Below are positions 1 to 8,692 of a stretch of DNA of 37,558 nucleotides, piece by piece. Made by a program: the position numbers and the translations under genes. Source of the DNA: Planctomycetota bacterium (GTDB lineage: Bacteria; Planctomycetota; Planctomycetia; Pirellulales; Thermoguttaceae). The stretch's first letter is position 1; the number at the start of each line of letters is the position of its first letter. The notes beneath the pieces were generated by a model. It had not been told where the DNA came from. It made no database searches and saw only the letters and a list, made by a program, of their open reading frames with translations. The DNA lies in contig JAKPGL010000170.1 of the NCBI GenBank assembly GCA_029550925.1, forward strand, positions 1 through 37,558, given 5' to 3'.

Positions 1-1393
1 CTTCATTGAGCGGGTCGTCCAAGCCCCAACCGACGTGCATGTGGAGCCGATCGGTCCAGTCGTACCACACGTCGATCCAGCCGCCGTAGGAGCGAATGGT
101 GTGCCGGCTGTACAGATCGACGCCCTGGCCGATGCCGCCCATGAAGGAGCTGAGGTTTTCGCCCATGAAGAACTCGCCCTGCACACCGAGTCGATCGGTA
201 ATCGGCGCCCGGAAGTCGGCGTTCAAGGACCAGGTGCGGAACCGGCGGTCATCTTCCGGCGGCAGACTCAGCGGCGCTGGTCCGGCGGCCTTGAAGTCGT
301 ATTCGGTTTCGCCGATGTGGCCCGACACACCCATGGTGATCGGATTGCAACCTTTACCGCGCGGCCCGATCACCCAGCCGATCCGGCCTTGGATCTGCGG
401 CCAATCTGCTGATTCCCGATCGATATTCGCCACACCATAAAAATCGGGCATCACATTCTGGGCCAACGCACCTTGCAACTCCAGCCGGAAAACATCGGAG
501 AAGTTCAGATAGCGTTCCAGGCGGAGTTGCGCCCGTCGGTAACCGATGTTTCCGCCATCCCACCCCACCGGATAATCCAGCACGCCAGGCATCAACGGCG
601 AGACCAAATCCCAGGTTTGCCCGAACAGGAATCGGAACTCGTCGTTTTTGACCTCAAAATAGGCGTGTCGCAAAAGCACCGTACCCTGGTTGGGATTGGG
701 GGCCGTGTTGCCGAAGAAGTCGAATTCTAGTTTGCCGCCGGTGGCCGCCCCGCAGAACCACGGGATGGTAGGACCGGAAATGTCGAGTCCTATGCGGGTG
801 CGGCGAGCGTCGATGATGAATTCATGCTCATTGTCTGTGGAGAAAGAGTTTACGTATAGGGTGTACGGTCCCGGCGTGGTACGATTGGTGTTATAGACCA
901 AATCGCCCCATAGAACTCCGTAGGGGACGATCTTGAAATCGCCCTTGGACCAGGCCAATTTTTTCATTTCGGCCTTCAGCTCATCCAGGGTGAAGAACTC
1001 TTCCTTGGGTTCCGGCTTGGCAGCCGCCGGTTTACCGGCAGGCGGGGCAACACCCTGGGGCGCTTCCGGCGCGGCGGGAGGCTGCGCCCAAGCAATCGGC
1101 GTCCCAGGTGCATTCGCCGCTGGCTCTTCTGCTTCGGCCTGATTGAGCCGAACGCTCCCGACCACCGGCGGCTCCGGAAGAATCTGAACCTCCGCCCCAA
1201 AAGATCGCCCGGGGAGGGGAGACGCCTGCGGCAAAGGTTCCCCTTCTACTGCTTCATCATAGACGGCCTGGGTGGCCCGGGCCGGCCCGATGGCCTGCGG
1301 CCCTGGCCAAGGCGTCCACTCCTGCCCCATCGCTCCGAAGGCCCAAAAGCCTCCGAGCACTACGACAACGGCACACACAGTTTTCCAATACAT
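1..1393 (-). CDS. DcaP-like outer-membrane porin, C-terminus cut by window edge
   Basis: The frame is open from an ATG at 1393 to the left edge (464 codons, no stop). An N-terminal hydrophobic signal sequence (MYWKTVCAVVVVLGGFWAFG) is followed by a Pro/Ala-rich linker to about residue 125. Next comes a short charged helix (LDELKAEMKKLAW), then alternating beta-strand-like sequence with FDFFGNTAPNPNQG, LLRHAYFEVKN and LFGQTWDLVSPLMPG. That pattern resembles DcaP-type and other trimeric porins with an N-terminal coiled coil, which pass small anions or organic acids across the outer membrane. The start is supported by AAAGGA 9 bases upstream. The family call is from recalled motifs; the substrate cannot be told. 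It diverges from the amino-acid permease at 1805. Confidence 0.7.
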   Translation of the reverse strand, partial: MYWKTVCAVVVVLGGFWAFGAMGQEWTPWPGPQAIGPARATQAVYDEAVEGEPLPQASPLPGRSFGAEVQILPEPPVVGSVRLNQAEAEEPAANAPGTPIAWAQPPAAPEAPQGVAPPAGKPAAAKPEPKEEFFTLDELKAEMKKLAWSKGDFKIVPYGVLWGDLVYNTNRTTPGPYTLYVNSFSTDNEHEFIIDARRTRIGLDISGPTIPWFCGAATGGKLEFDFFGNTAPNPNQGTVLLRHAYFEVKNDEFRFLFGQTWDLVSPLMPGVLDYPVGWDGGNIGYRRAQLRLERYLNFSDVFRLELQGALAQNVMPDFYGVANIDRESADWPQIQGRIGWVIGPRGKGCNPITMGVSGHIGETEYDFKAAGPAPLSLPPEDDRRFRTWSLNADFRAPITDRLGVQGEFFMGENLSSFMGGIGQGVDLYSRHTIRSYGGWIDVWYDWTDRLHMHVGWGLDDPLNE

Positions 1394-1476
1394 CGCCCGA
1401 GTCCTTTCTGGCAAAAGGGTCTCTTTTTGTTTCCCCCCTCGGTTGGAGGAAAACGAACCACAAAAATCCCTTACGC

Positions 1477-1499
1477 TTTTTTTCCCATCGGGAAAAAAA
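1477..1499. promoter_or_regulatory. Perfect A/T-rich inverted repeat in porin leader
   Basis: Seven T, CCC, loop ATC, GGG and seven A form a perfect 10-bp-arm inverted repeat about 85 bases before the porin start. Read on the minus strand it would be a hairpin flanked by T and A tracts, as in a weak intrinsic terminator or attenuator in the porin 5' leader. No function is shown by sequence alone. Confidence 0.4.
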
Positions 1500-1650
1500 C
1501 AAAAGGGAGATAAAAAACTGATCTCCTCAAAATGCAAATTTTCTTATATCCTGGTCCTTTAGAATCAGTAGAAAGAATTAAGTAAAATATTCCTTTTCAT
1601 CTACGACTCGGTTGAACCCGAGCCCCGCCGAGGAAGCCCCATGATGTCTG

Positions 1651-1670
1651 AAAAATCCCCTCGGATTTTT
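1651..1670. promoter_or_regulatory. Second A/T-rich inverted repeat, porin/permease divergent gap
   Basis: AAAAATCC (1651-1658), loop CCTC and GGATTTTT (1663-1670) form a perfect 8-bp-arm inverted repeat followed by one more T (1671). It lies between the porin leader and the candidate permease promoter, so it could stop minus-strand or plus-strand read-through. The 1394-1804 gap holds this repeat, the one at 1477-1499, a small CTCGG/CCGAG dyad at 1607-1622 and the promoter candidate, and no gene. Confidence 0.35.
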
Positions 1671-1710
1671 TCCTAGTCGAGGCCCCCAAAACCGGAAAAT
1701 TCGGAAAACC

Positions 1711-1739
1711 TTGGCTTTTTGGAAAATTGGTGGTATAGT
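1711..1739 (+). promoter_or_regulatory. Candidate sigma70-type promoter of the permease gene
   Basis: TTGGCT (1711-1716) and TATAGT (1734-1739) are separated by exactly 17 bases. They match the -35 and -10 consensus at 4 of 6 and 5 of 6 positions. A start near 1746 would leave a leader of about 60 bases before the permease ATG at 1805. The call rests on consensus matching only. Confidence 0.45.
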
Positions 1740-1804
1740 GCATGTTCTGTACGTTTCCTTAGGTTTGTCCACTGGAGAAAATCCTTTTTTCTGGGAGAGT
1801 CTTT

Positions 1805-3277
1805 ATGGCAGAAGCTTCAAAAACACCGGCTGTCCCCAAACCGCAACTGAGCCTGTTTGATTCGACGTGCATCATCGTTGGGGTGATTATTGGTTCAGGT
1901 ATCTATGAAACCAGTCCCAAAATCGCGGCGGCTGCCTCCGGCATTGCTCAAAAACTTCAAGAGTCCTGGCCTTGGTTAGGCAATCTGGCGGCCCAGCAAT
2001 CCTGGGCGGCCTGGCTGATTTCCGACGCCGGCTTCATCATCGGCGTCTGGCTTCTGGGCGGTTTGCTATCGCTGATTGGCGCCTTGTGCTACGCCGAATT
2101 GGCCAACGCCTACCCCAAGTCCGGCGGCGACTACGTTTATATCACCAAAGGATTCGGCCGAGAGATGGGTTTCCTGTTTGCCTGGGCGCAACTGTGGGTG
2201 GTTCGGCCTGCTTCGATCGGCATGTACGCCTATGTGTTCGCCCGGTACGCCAATCAAATCTTCCCTTTGCCCGAAACCGCCAATCCCTTTTTGATCTACG
2301 CCGCCGGCGCTATCCTGGTACTGACGGTCGTGAATATGCTCGGTGTGATGATGGGCAAGTGGACCCAGAACGTGCTGACCGTGATCAAGGTGCTGGGCCT
2401 GGCGGTCATTGTGGGCGTCGGCTTATGGGCTTCTCCTTCCCAAGCCGTCCCGGAAAAACCCATGGATCCCTGGTGCAATCTGGGCCTGGCCATGATCCTG
2501 GTCTTTTATACCTATGGCGGCTGGAACGAGATGGCCTACGTGGCCGCCGAAGTCCGAAACCCCCGCAAAAACATCCTCCGTGCTCTGGTCCTAGGCACCG
2601 TTGCCGTGGCAAGTATCTATGCCCTGGTCAATGTTGCCTTTATTAGGGCTTTAGGAGTAGTGGGATTTCGTTCCTCCCAGGCCGTGGCGGCGGATGTGCT
2701 CAATCTGGTTACCCCCTGGGCCGGCAAGATCATCAGCATCCTCATTTGCATCTCCACCCTGGGCGCGATCAACGGCATGATCTTTACCGGGGCAAGAATC
2801 TACTACGCCATGGGAACGGATCATCGCATGTATCGTTGGCTGGGCAGTTGGGACCCCCAGCGGGGTGTCCCCATCGTGTCGCTTCTGGCCCAGGGGGTGG
2901 TTACGTTGGCGATGGTCGTGGGTTTCGGCTGGCAGGCGGGCGCACAAGGCTTTGACGCCCTCTTGGCCTTTTCTGCGCCGATCTTTTGGTTCTTCTTCCT
3001 GATGATAGGGCTGTCGCTTTTTGCCCTTCGAGCGTTGGCGGCGGCTCAAACAGAGGCCGCCCCCGTTGTTCCTGCCACGGGAACCTATCGGGTTCCTCTT
3101 TATCCGATCGTCCCGGTGCTGTTTTGTCTTTCGAGCCTCTTTATGCTCTATTCGAGCATCAACTATGCAATCACTCAGTTAAGCGCCTATGCCCTTTGGG
3201 CTTTGGGGATCATGCTGGTCGGTTTGCTGCTTACGTGGGCGGCTCAACTGGGCGGAACGCGGCAGACCTATCGATGA
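1805..3277 (+). CDS. APC-family amino acid permease
   Basis: A 490-residue polytopic inner-membrane protein of the amino acid-polyamine-organocation superfamily, predicted to import amino acids by cation symport or exchange. The first helix carries the family signature CIIVGVIIGSGIYETSP (about residues 22-38), with the unwound GSGI segment that binds the amino-acid backbone. About twelve hydrophobic segments follow, ending near residue 480. YGGWNEMAYVAAEVRNPRKN (about 237-256) is the typical helix 6 and loop region. Length is normal for the family. GGGAG lies upstream of the ATG. The gene is alone on the plus strand and ends 22 bases before the convergent helicase gene. Substrate specificity cannot be read from the sequence. 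Confidence 0.88.
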   Translation: MAEASKTPAVPKPQLSLFDSTCIIVGVIIGSGIYETSPKIAAAASGIAQKLQESWPWLGNLAAQQSWAAWLISDAGFIIGVWLLGGLLSLIGALCYAELANAYPKSGGDYVYITKGFGREMGFLFAWAQLWVVRPASIGMYAYVFARYANQIFPLPETANPFLIYAAGAILVLTVVNMLGVMMGKWTQNVLTVIKVLGLAVIVGVGLWASPSQAVPEKPMDPWCNLGLAMILVFYTYGGWNEMAYVAAEVRNPRKNILRALVLGTVAVASIYALVNVAFIRALGVVGFRSSQAVAADVLNLVTPWAGKIISILICISTLGAINGMIFTGARIYYAMGTDHRMYRWLGSWDPQRGVPIVSLLAQGVVTLAMVVGFGWQAGAQGFDALLAFSAPIFWFFFLMIGLSLFALRALAAAQTEAAPVVPATGTYRVPLYPIVPVLFCLSSLFMLYSSINYAITQLSAYALWALGIMLVGLLLTWAAQLGGTRQTYR

Positions 3278-3299
3278 TGAATGGTTCCGGGGTTTACGC

Positions 3300-5312
3300 C
3301 TATTTTTCACCAGAGGAGGAGAGGTCGGCGTCGGCTCTTTCGATCCGCACCTGACACGGGGGCAGCGAGTTGAGGAACATTTTCCCGTAGCTTTTCGTGC
3401 GGATACGGGGATCAAGGATCACGACCATACCGCGGTCCTTCTGGGTGCGGATGAGCCGACCAAAACCTTGTTTGAGCCGGAGGATGGCTTCCGGAAGTTG
3501 ATAGTCTCGGAACGGGTTGCCGCCCCGGCTACGGACGGCTTCCAGCCGGGCTTCCAACAGAGGCCGATCCGGCACGCTAAACGGAAGCCGAGTGATGATG
3601 ACATTCTGGAGGGCCTCGCCTGGCACGTCGATCCCCTGCCAGAAGCTCTCGGCGCCGAACAGGACCGCGCGGGGAGTGTGCTGGAAGCGGCGGAGCAATT
3701 GCATTCGGGGGGCGCCTTCGGCCTGGCTGAACAGGGTGAACTGATGGCTGGCAAACCAGGATTGCAAGCGGCCGGCCACGTTTTGAAGCGTTTCATGGCT
3801 TGTGAAGAGCACCAAGGCTCGGCCTTCGGATCGCTGGACATAGCGGCAGACCATGTCGGCCAGGTATGCTTCGTAAGCTTGGGGTTGGCCGGCCGGATCG
3901 GGGCCGCCTTCGACGAGGATCAATTCGGCTTGTCGTTGGTAGTCGAACGGGCTGCCGAGCAGTAAGGTTTGGCAATCCGTAAGCCCCACTCGGGATTGGA
4001 AGAAGTCGAAGCCGCCCGCCGTCGAGAGGGTGGCGCTGGTCATGATGACGGTGGGAATCTGTTGGAACAGATGTTCTCTTAGGAGGGGGCCTACTTCCAC
4101 CGGGGCGGCGGCCAGGACGACCCGGCGGCGATGTCGGCCCCCGCTCCCGGACGTTTCCACCCAATACACGGCGTCGGGCAATTGTTGGCCGACCCAATCG
4201 GCGATGGTGTCGGCCAGCAGATGAAGCCGATCGGCGGCGGCCAACCATTCCACCCGCCTTTCCAATGAGTCCATCTTTTCCGCTTGTTTACGAACTTTGC
4301 CCCCTAGATACACCAGACCCTCGCTCAAGGGATTGGACGTGATATTGGGTTGCCGGACTCGGCCGTTGGTGTTTTTGTGCTCCGCCAGCCAACGTTCTAC
4401 CCCGCGGAAAAAATCCTGCGTCCGACTGCGACAATCCATTACCAGGGGGCGCAAAGGGGCGGCGTCCGGTTCGGCCAACAGCCCCTTGCCGGTCCGCTCG
4501 TTATAAAGCCGACTTAACAGGTATTCCACCTGGGTGTTTGCCGCTTGAATGCCTAGATGCTCAGCCGCTACGGTTTCCAGATGATGGGCTTCGTCGAAGA
4601 CGACGATTTGGAATTCCGGCAAAAGGGCCGCCCCCTGCATCCGCAAGGCCAGATCGCTAAAAAACAGCGCATGGTTGACCACCAAAATATGGGCGTGTTG
4701 CATTCGACGACGCGCCCGATGATAAAAGCATTCTGCATAGTAGGGGCAGGCTTTGGCCAGACAATTGCCATGCTCGCTGGCCGTCTCCTCCCACACCTGG
4801 GGCATCGGCCGAAACGGCAAGTCGGATAGAGAACCGTCTTCGGTCTTGGCGGCCCATTGGGCGATCTCGCGCAGTTGGTCGAACTCTTCCTGAACGGCGA
4901 AGAGGAAGCCCTGGCGATCCACGGCGGCGTGCAACCGGCGAAGACAAAGATAATTGGACCGTCCCTTGACCAATACGGCGGTCCACTCCAGGGGGATGAC
5001 CGCCTTCAAAAAAGGGATGTCCTTATGGATTAGTTGTTCTTGCAGAGGAATAGTATGCGTGGAAACGACCACCCGAACTTGGGTCGGTGTTTCGTCGCTC
5101 TTTTCCTCCCTAGCCGTCGCCAAGATGGCAGGCGTCAGATACGCAAAGCTCTTGCCTACTCCGGTGCCTGCTTCGACAATGAGATGTCGGCGGTGTTGGA
5201 TGGCCTGGTCCGCGGCTTCGGCCATGGCCAACTGCTGCGGCCGATGTTCATAATGGGGCAACCGTTGGGCGATCTGCCCTTGGGGGCCCAGAATTTCCGA
5301 AGATAAAATCAT
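3300..5312 (-). CDS. dinG: DinG/XPD-type ATP-dependent DNA helicase with Fe-S cluster
   Basis: A superfamily 2 helicase of 670 residues from the chosen ATG. It has Walker [11 protein letters not shown] (46-55) and the Walker B DEAH box (240-243). Four cysteines between them (Cys123, 184, 189 and 195, in NYLC, GNCL, KACP and AEC contexts) are arranged as in the 4Fe-4S domain of XPD/DinG proteins. The C-terminal motor domain has [19 protein letters not shown] and the Q-x-x-G-R-x-I-R-type motif in [13 protein letters not shown]. DinG proteins unwind 5'-3', acting on D-loops, R-loops and G-quadruplexes during repair. An ATG at 5357 would add 15 residues; I prefer 5312 because homologous sequence begins there, though neither start has a strong ribosome binding site. 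No exonuclease domain is fused at the N-terminus. Confidence 0.88.
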   Translation of the reverse strand: MILSSEILGPQGQIAQRLPHYEHRPQQLAMAEAADQAIQHRRHLIVEAGTGVGKSFAYLTPAILATAREEKSDETPTQVRVVVSTHTIPLQEQLIHKDIPFLKAVIPLEWTAVLVKGRSNYLCLRRLHAAVDRQGFLFAVQEEFDQLREIAQWAAKTEDGSLSDLPFRPMPQVWEETASEHGNCLAKACPYYAECFYHRARRRMQHAHILVVNHALFFSDLALRMQGAALLPEFQIVVFDEAHHLETVAAEHLGIQAANTQVEYLLSRLYNERTGKGLLAEPDAAPLRPLVMDCRSRTQDFFRGVERWLAEHKNTNGRVRQPNITSNPLSEGLVYLGGKVRKQAEKMDSLERRVEWLAAADRLHLLADTIADWVGQQLPDAVYWVETSGSGGRHRRRVVLAAAPVEVGPLLREHLFQQIPTVIMTSATLSTAGGFDFFQSRVGLTDCQTLLLGSPFDYQRQAELILVEGGPDPAGQPQAYEAYLADMVCRYVQRSEGRALVLFTSHETLQNVAGRLQSWFASHQFTLFSQAEGAPRMQLLRRFQHTPRAVLFGAESFWQGIDVPGEALQNVIITRLPFSVPDRPLLEARLEAVRSRGGNPFRDYQLPEAILRLKQGFGRLIRTQKDRGMVVILDPRIRTKSYGKMFLNSLPPCQVRIERADADLSSSGEK

Positions 5313-5378
5313 CGGCAGCGCCGAAGGGCGACCAGGCGCCCCTCGGTCCCTCTCCATCGCAAAAACATTGCCAGAGCT

Positions 5379-5831
5379 CTAGTCCCGAGGAATGGTGAAA
5401 TGAAATACATTATTCTGCGGCGAGACCCGAACCGGGTTCGGCCAAATGCGATCGCCGCGATACTCTTTGGGTCGAAAGCCGCCCGGCTCCGCTTCGTCGC
5501 CCACACGGATCAATTCGATTTCGTGTTCCCCTTCGATAACGCCGTCGCCGTGCTCCCAGGTGGTCGCCTCGGAAAACTCGCCGTTGCGGGTGTCCACGAT
5601 CGCTACGGCCGCCGGAGGATAATTCTTCTCTCGAACCCAATTCGCCGGGGTAAGAAAACGCAGCTCCAACCGATTGGACGGCACCAAATCGCCGTTTTCA
5701 TAGGTTACTTTGCCCGAGACGGGGATGGTCGGCGGTCGAGACTCCTTACAGCCGAGCGTCGCCATAAGGCCGCCGTATGCCAAAAGCCATCCCGCCGTAA
5801 AAATCCACCTGATCCGAGACACCCGACGCAT
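5379..5831 (-). CDS. Small planctomycete-type lipoprotein
   Basis: A 150-residue protein with an N-terminal Arg-rich stretch, a hydrophobic core and an LGC lipobox near residue 28 (LMATLGCKESRPPTIPVSGK). The mature part reads V-S-G-K-V-T-Y-E-N-G-D and continues with beta-strand-like sequence. This resembles the short carboxypeptidase-regulatory-like or transthyretin-like lipoproteins that are abundant in planctomycetes, usually of unknown role. The position before the lipobox cysteine is Gly with Leu at -2, a variant common in such proteins. It ends 66 bases before the helicase start and may share a transcript. No specific function is recognisable. Confidence 0.72.
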   Translation of the reverse strand: MRRVSRIRWIFTAGWLLAYGGLMATLGCKESRPPTIPVSGKVTYENGDLVPSNRLELRFLTPANWVREKNYPPAAVAIVDTRNGEFSEATTWEHGDGVIEGEHEIELIRVGDEAEPGGFRPKEYRGDRIWPNPVRVSPQNNVFHFTIPRD

Positions 5832-5884
5832 GGTTTTCCCAGCCCTCTGGACAAAGGACGATGATCCTACCTTGCCTTATTCTT

Positions 5885-5979
5885 AAGAAGCTCTAACAAA
5901 ACGGCCCTTGCTACTCACTTCCTCCAGGGAGGGAGAATAGGTCGAATCTTTTGGGGGTTTCGTTTTGTTAGAGCCTCTT
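5885..5979. repeat. 95-bp palindromic repeat element, copy 1
   Basis: The ends are AAGAAGCTCTAACAAAACG (5885-5903) and its inverted partner CGTTTTGTTAGAGCCTCTT (5961-5979), 19 bp with one mismatch. A second copy lies at 31054-31146, with about six substitutions and two single-base gaps along the whole length. The centre also has a CTTCC/GGGAG-type dyad. It has no coding capacity, so it is a MITE-like or REP-like non-autonomous element. It sits between the methyltransferase-fold gene and the lipoprotein gene. Confidence 0.8.
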
Positions 5980-5994
5980 CGTCTGGCTTCGGAG

Positions 5995-6034
5995 GGACGA
6001 TCTGTCTAGGTCGAGGACGATCTGTCTAGATCGA
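5995..6034. repeat. 20-bp tandem direct repeat, two units
   Basis: GGACGATCTGTCTAGGTCGA (5995-6014) is followed directly by the same unit with one G-to-A change (6015-6034), then GGA. It lies in the 5832-6290 gene-free stretch just beyond the 95-bp palindromic element. No function is evident. Confidence 0.75.
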
Positions 6035-6083
6035 GGATGTCCGGCGGGGCCAAATCAGCCGCTCCGAAATGGCCGGAGCCTCG

Positions 6084-6250
6084 CCCGCTAAAGCGGGGGC
6101 AGAGGCCGGGCGGAAGGGGGCCTTCCGAGCCGCACCCATAAGGAAGCGGCTTTCCACTGCATGGACGCAGGCGTCCATGGATATACATCGACTGGCAGCC
6201 GACGCCACGCCCGGTCCCTCACCCTGCCCTCTTCCGCAGGGGAAAGGGGG
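6084..6250. repeat. Cluster of hairpins in gene-free stretch
   Basis: Three structures follow one another. CCCGC/GCGGG with a TAAA loop is at 6084-6097. A perfect 9-bp dyad CATGGACGC-AG-GCGTCCATG is at 6160-6179. A CCCTCACCCTGCCCTCTTCC-type segment with its AGGGGAAAGG partner is at about 6216-6250; it resembles the internal part of the element at 12909-13091. I see no credible gene between 5832 and 6290. Confidence 0.5.
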
Positions 6251-6290
6251 AAAATTTGGGCCGTTTCATTCGGCGGAAATGGTACGCCGT

Positions 6291-6905
6291 TTATTCCTCT
6301 TTATCTTTTTCGGTTTTTAGTTTGAGGGGTACGGTATAAAGATAGATATAATGTTTCACCCCATCCTCATTCGAGGTCATTGCATAATCCTTTTCAGGAA
6401 TTGCGCCGGGGATGGAATAATCATGGCAGACGATCCGCGACCCCGGCTTCATCTTCTGAAACTGCGGGATGAGTTTTTTATTCATCTCCGGCAAAAGGTA
6501 GGAGGTGATCACGCTAGCCGGGGAAAGATCGACCGTGTAAATGTCCTGCTGTTTGATCTCCACCAGATGGCCGATCTTGGCCTTTTTGATGTTTTCCAAG
6601 GACTCGGCCACCCGATCGTCGTCGATCTCGTATCCCGTCGCTTTACAGCCGAACTTTTTGGCGGCGTGAATCACAATCCGGCCGTCGCCGGAGCCGAGGT
6701 CGTAAAGCACATCCTCCTTCTTCACTCCCACCATTTCGAGCATCTTGTCCACCACATCGTGGGGCGTGGGCACATAGACCACATCGGCGGTCATTTTGGG
6801 CGGCTTCTTGGCGGGGTCTTCCCCCCAGGCGCTGCAAGCCAACCCCGTGCAAACCACGATCCCCAGGATTACCATCCACGACCACTTCTGCTTTTGCATC
6901 TTCAT
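6291..6905 (-). CDS. Exported class I SAM-methyltransferase-fold protein
   Basis: A 204-residue protein. The N-terminus (MKMQKQKWSWMVILGIVVCT) is a clear signal peptide, followed by a Lys/Pro stretch. From about residue 40 it has VPTPHDVVDKMLEMVGV and motif I VLYDLGSGDGRIVIHAAKKF, then GYEIDDDRV with acidic residues suited to the SAM ribose. This layout resembles the FAM173/ATPSCKMT-like protein-lysine methyltransferase family. The oddity is location: SAM is cytosolic, yet the signal sequence suggests export or membrane anchoring. The ATG at 6905 is preceded by GAGGAG; a longer open frame to 7118 lacks support. A second ATG at 6899 would barely change the signal. Confidence 0.75.
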   Translation of the reverse strand: MKMQKQKWSWMVILGIVVCTGLACSAWGEDPAKKPPKMTADVVYVPTPHDVVDKMLEMVGVKKEDVLYDLGSGDGRIVIHAAKKFGCKATGYEIDDDRVAESLENIKKAKIGHLVEIKQQDIYTVDLSPASVITSYLLPEMNKKLIPQFQKMKPGSRIVCHDYSIPGAIPEKDYAMTSNEDGVKHYIYLYTVPLKLKTEKDKEE

Positions 6906-7138
6906 CGACTCCTCTAGGAAAATAGGAAAACCAACAATGGAAAAACTTCGTCCAGGCGTCAGATTATCTGTTGGATGTCCTTCCCCACCGACCACACAAA
7001 TCCAGTGCCTCTCCTCATGACGCGACGGGGCAAAGGAACCCTCGGGACTACCCCTGGACGCGGGAAGGACTTCCTCTAAAGGACATGTTGCTAACGGTCG
7101 AATACTCCTCCTTTTCAAACGGAGAAAGACCGGCCCAA

Positions 7139-8470
7139 TCAGTGAAAGAACACGGCCAAGCCGGGGATTTTCTTCTTCAACGCTTTAGCGCCGTCGTTGC
7201 TGACTTCGGTGTCTCGGACATAAAGCATCCGAAGTTCCTTCAGGCCGCTGAGATGATCTAAGGATTCGTCGGTAATTCCGCAGCCGATCACATTCAGCAC
7301 CCGAAGCCGTTCCAGGGACTTCAGATGCACCAGTCCGTCGCCGGTTATACGGGTGTGCCGCAAGGTGATCGTGTCCAAGTGCGTCAACGCTTCCAGATGG
7401 GCTAACGCCTCGTTGGTGATCGGGTTCTCCGCCAGATTGAGTACGTCCAACTGTTTCATATTTTTCAGATGAGCCAACCCTTTGCCGGTGATCCCGGTTT
7501 TTTCCAACGAGAGGCATACCAGGTTGACGAGCCCGGCCAGATGTTCCAGGGCGTCATCGGTAAGAGGGATCTCGCACAGATACAACCGTTGAAGGTTGCC
7601 CAGGTTTTTCAAGTGGACCAGCCCTTTGGAAGTAACTTTGCCGCCGCGCACCTCCAGCTTTTCCAGCGCCGGCAGTCGGGCGACCAAGACAAGATCGGCG
7701 TCCGACAATTGCCCTTCCGTCGCCTCCACGGATTTGACCTCGCCTTGGTCGTTCCGTTCGATCTTCACGCCCAGGGCCAAAAGGGCCTCGACCGCTTTCG
7801 GGTCCTCCTTTTCGGCGGCGGACGATCCGGCGGGTTTTTCTTGGCTTTCCGAAGCTTTCTCCGCGGGGGCGGATTTCTCGGCGGTCTGCTGTTCCGGCTC
7901 GGAGGCGTCTGCTAAGGACGTTTCCGAGGTGTTCTCCTGCCCGACGGACGCCGGTTTCCTCTTCTCGTTTTGTTCCCCTTGAGGTTTTTCCTTGGGTTCA
8001 GTCGAAGAAGGGGCTGGAGGGGCTTCCGGCTTGGGCTTTTCTTCAGAAGGTTTTGTTTCCGGGGCCTTTTCTTCCACCTTTTTTTCTTGAGTCGATGCCT
8101 TTTCGGGTTGCTCGGAAGACATTGCCGGCTTTTCCGGCGCAGTCGGTTTTTCTTCGGAACCCGGGGCGGACTTTGGTTCGACGGTCGGTTTCTCTTCCGG
8201 GGAAGCGGATTTTTCTTTGGAGGTTTTTTCCTCCGAGGCGGCAGGTTTCTCTTCCGATTTCTCGGCAGGTTTCTGCGGAGCGATCTCCGGCGGAACAAAA
8301 GGACTGTTGATCTTGATTTCCGGCGGCTTTTCCTCCGAAACCTTCGGTTTGGTCGTTTCCGGGCCGGGACCTTGAGGACCGGGTTTGCCGGGAGCTTTCT
8401 CCCCCTGACCACAGGAGACGAGCGTCCACCCGATCAGGACTACCATCAGCCATTCCACATACCGTTTCAT
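7139..8470 (-). CDS. Leucine-rich-repeat lipoprotein with long Glu/Lys/Pro-rich stalk
   Basis: A 443-residue predicted surface or periplasmic lipoprotein. The signal MKRYVEWLMVVLIGWTLVSC ends in a lipobox cysteine. About 200 residues of Glu, Lys, Pro, Ser and Ala repeats (EEKPT, SEEKPA-like) follow and look disordered. The C-terminal part has about seven repeats of roughly 24 residues with L-x-x-L-x-x-L-x-L cores, such as LAHLKNMKQLDVLNLAENPI and LEHLAGLVNLVCLSLEKTGI. This is the GALA/ribonuclease-inhibitor-like LRR type common in planctomycetes and usually tied to protein-protein contact. GGAGAG precedes the ATG at 8470; upstream in-frame codons to 8644 lie in a palindromic element and are not coding. 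No specific partner is recognisable. Confidence 0.8.
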   Translation of the reverse strand: MKRYVEWLMVVLIGWTLVSCGQGEKAPGKPGPQGPGPETTKPKVSEEKPPEIKINSPFVPPEIAPQKPAEKSEEKPAASEEKTSKEKSASPEEKPTVEPKSAPGSEEKPTAPEKPAMSSEQPEKASTQEKKVEEKAPETKPSEEKPKPEAPPAPSSTEPKEKPQGEQNEKRKPASVGQENTSETSLADASEPEQQTAEKSAPAEKASESQEKPAGSSAAEKEDPKAVEALLALGVKIERNDQGEVKSVEATEGQLSDADLVLVARLPALEKLEVRGGKVTSKGLVHLKNLGNLQRLYLCEIPLTDDALEHLAGLVNLVCLSLEKTGITGKGLAHLKNMKQLDVLNLAENPITNEALAHLEALTHLDTITLRHTRITGDGLVHLKSLERLRVLNVIGCGITDESLDHLSGLKELRMLYVRDTEVSNDGAKALKKKIPGLAVFFH

Positions 8471-8583
8471 CACACTCTCCTTTTGAGCGAAGGCGATAAA
8501 AGCAGGACCAACACACGCACTAGATAAGCTCTCAAAATAACACCCTGTCTGGCAAACGTAAAGAGGCCCAACCGAAAGAAAAC

Positions 8584-8680
8584 GAGCCGGTTGCGTTGTC
8601 CGACCCACAACCGCTTGCGATAGCATCCTGATGCTAGGCTTCAAGCTATGGTGGTTGATATTGCATAACGCAACCGGCTC
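8584..8680. repeat. 97-bp nested palindromic element
   Basis: Perfect 14-bp ends GAGCCGGTTGCGTT (8584-8597) and AACGCAACCGGCTC (8667-8680) enclose further nested pairs. These are CAACC/GGTTG, GCTTG/CAAGC and the innermost TAGCATC-CT-GATGCTA. The whole unit could fold into one long interrupted hairpin. It lies between the end of coaB and the start of the LRR lipoprotein gene. On the minus strand it is followed by a T-rich run, so it may also end coaB transcription. Confidence 0.75.
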
Positions 8681-8692
8681 AAGGAAAACACG

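Noticed and set aside
1600-1625. tRNA-like TTGAACCCGAG fragment
   Set aside because: Only a short dyad is present; no acceptor stem, anticodon arm or CCA context.
3189-3965. 258-codon plus-strand open frame opposite the DinG helicase
   Set aside because: It is antisense to conserved helicase motifs and overlaps the permease end; no family resemblance.
7970-8527. 185-codon plus-strand open frame rich in Phe, Arg and Leu
   Set aside because: It is the antisense of the Glu/Lys/Pro stalk of the LRR lipoprotein; its composition is the mirror of that repeat and it has no ribosome binding site.
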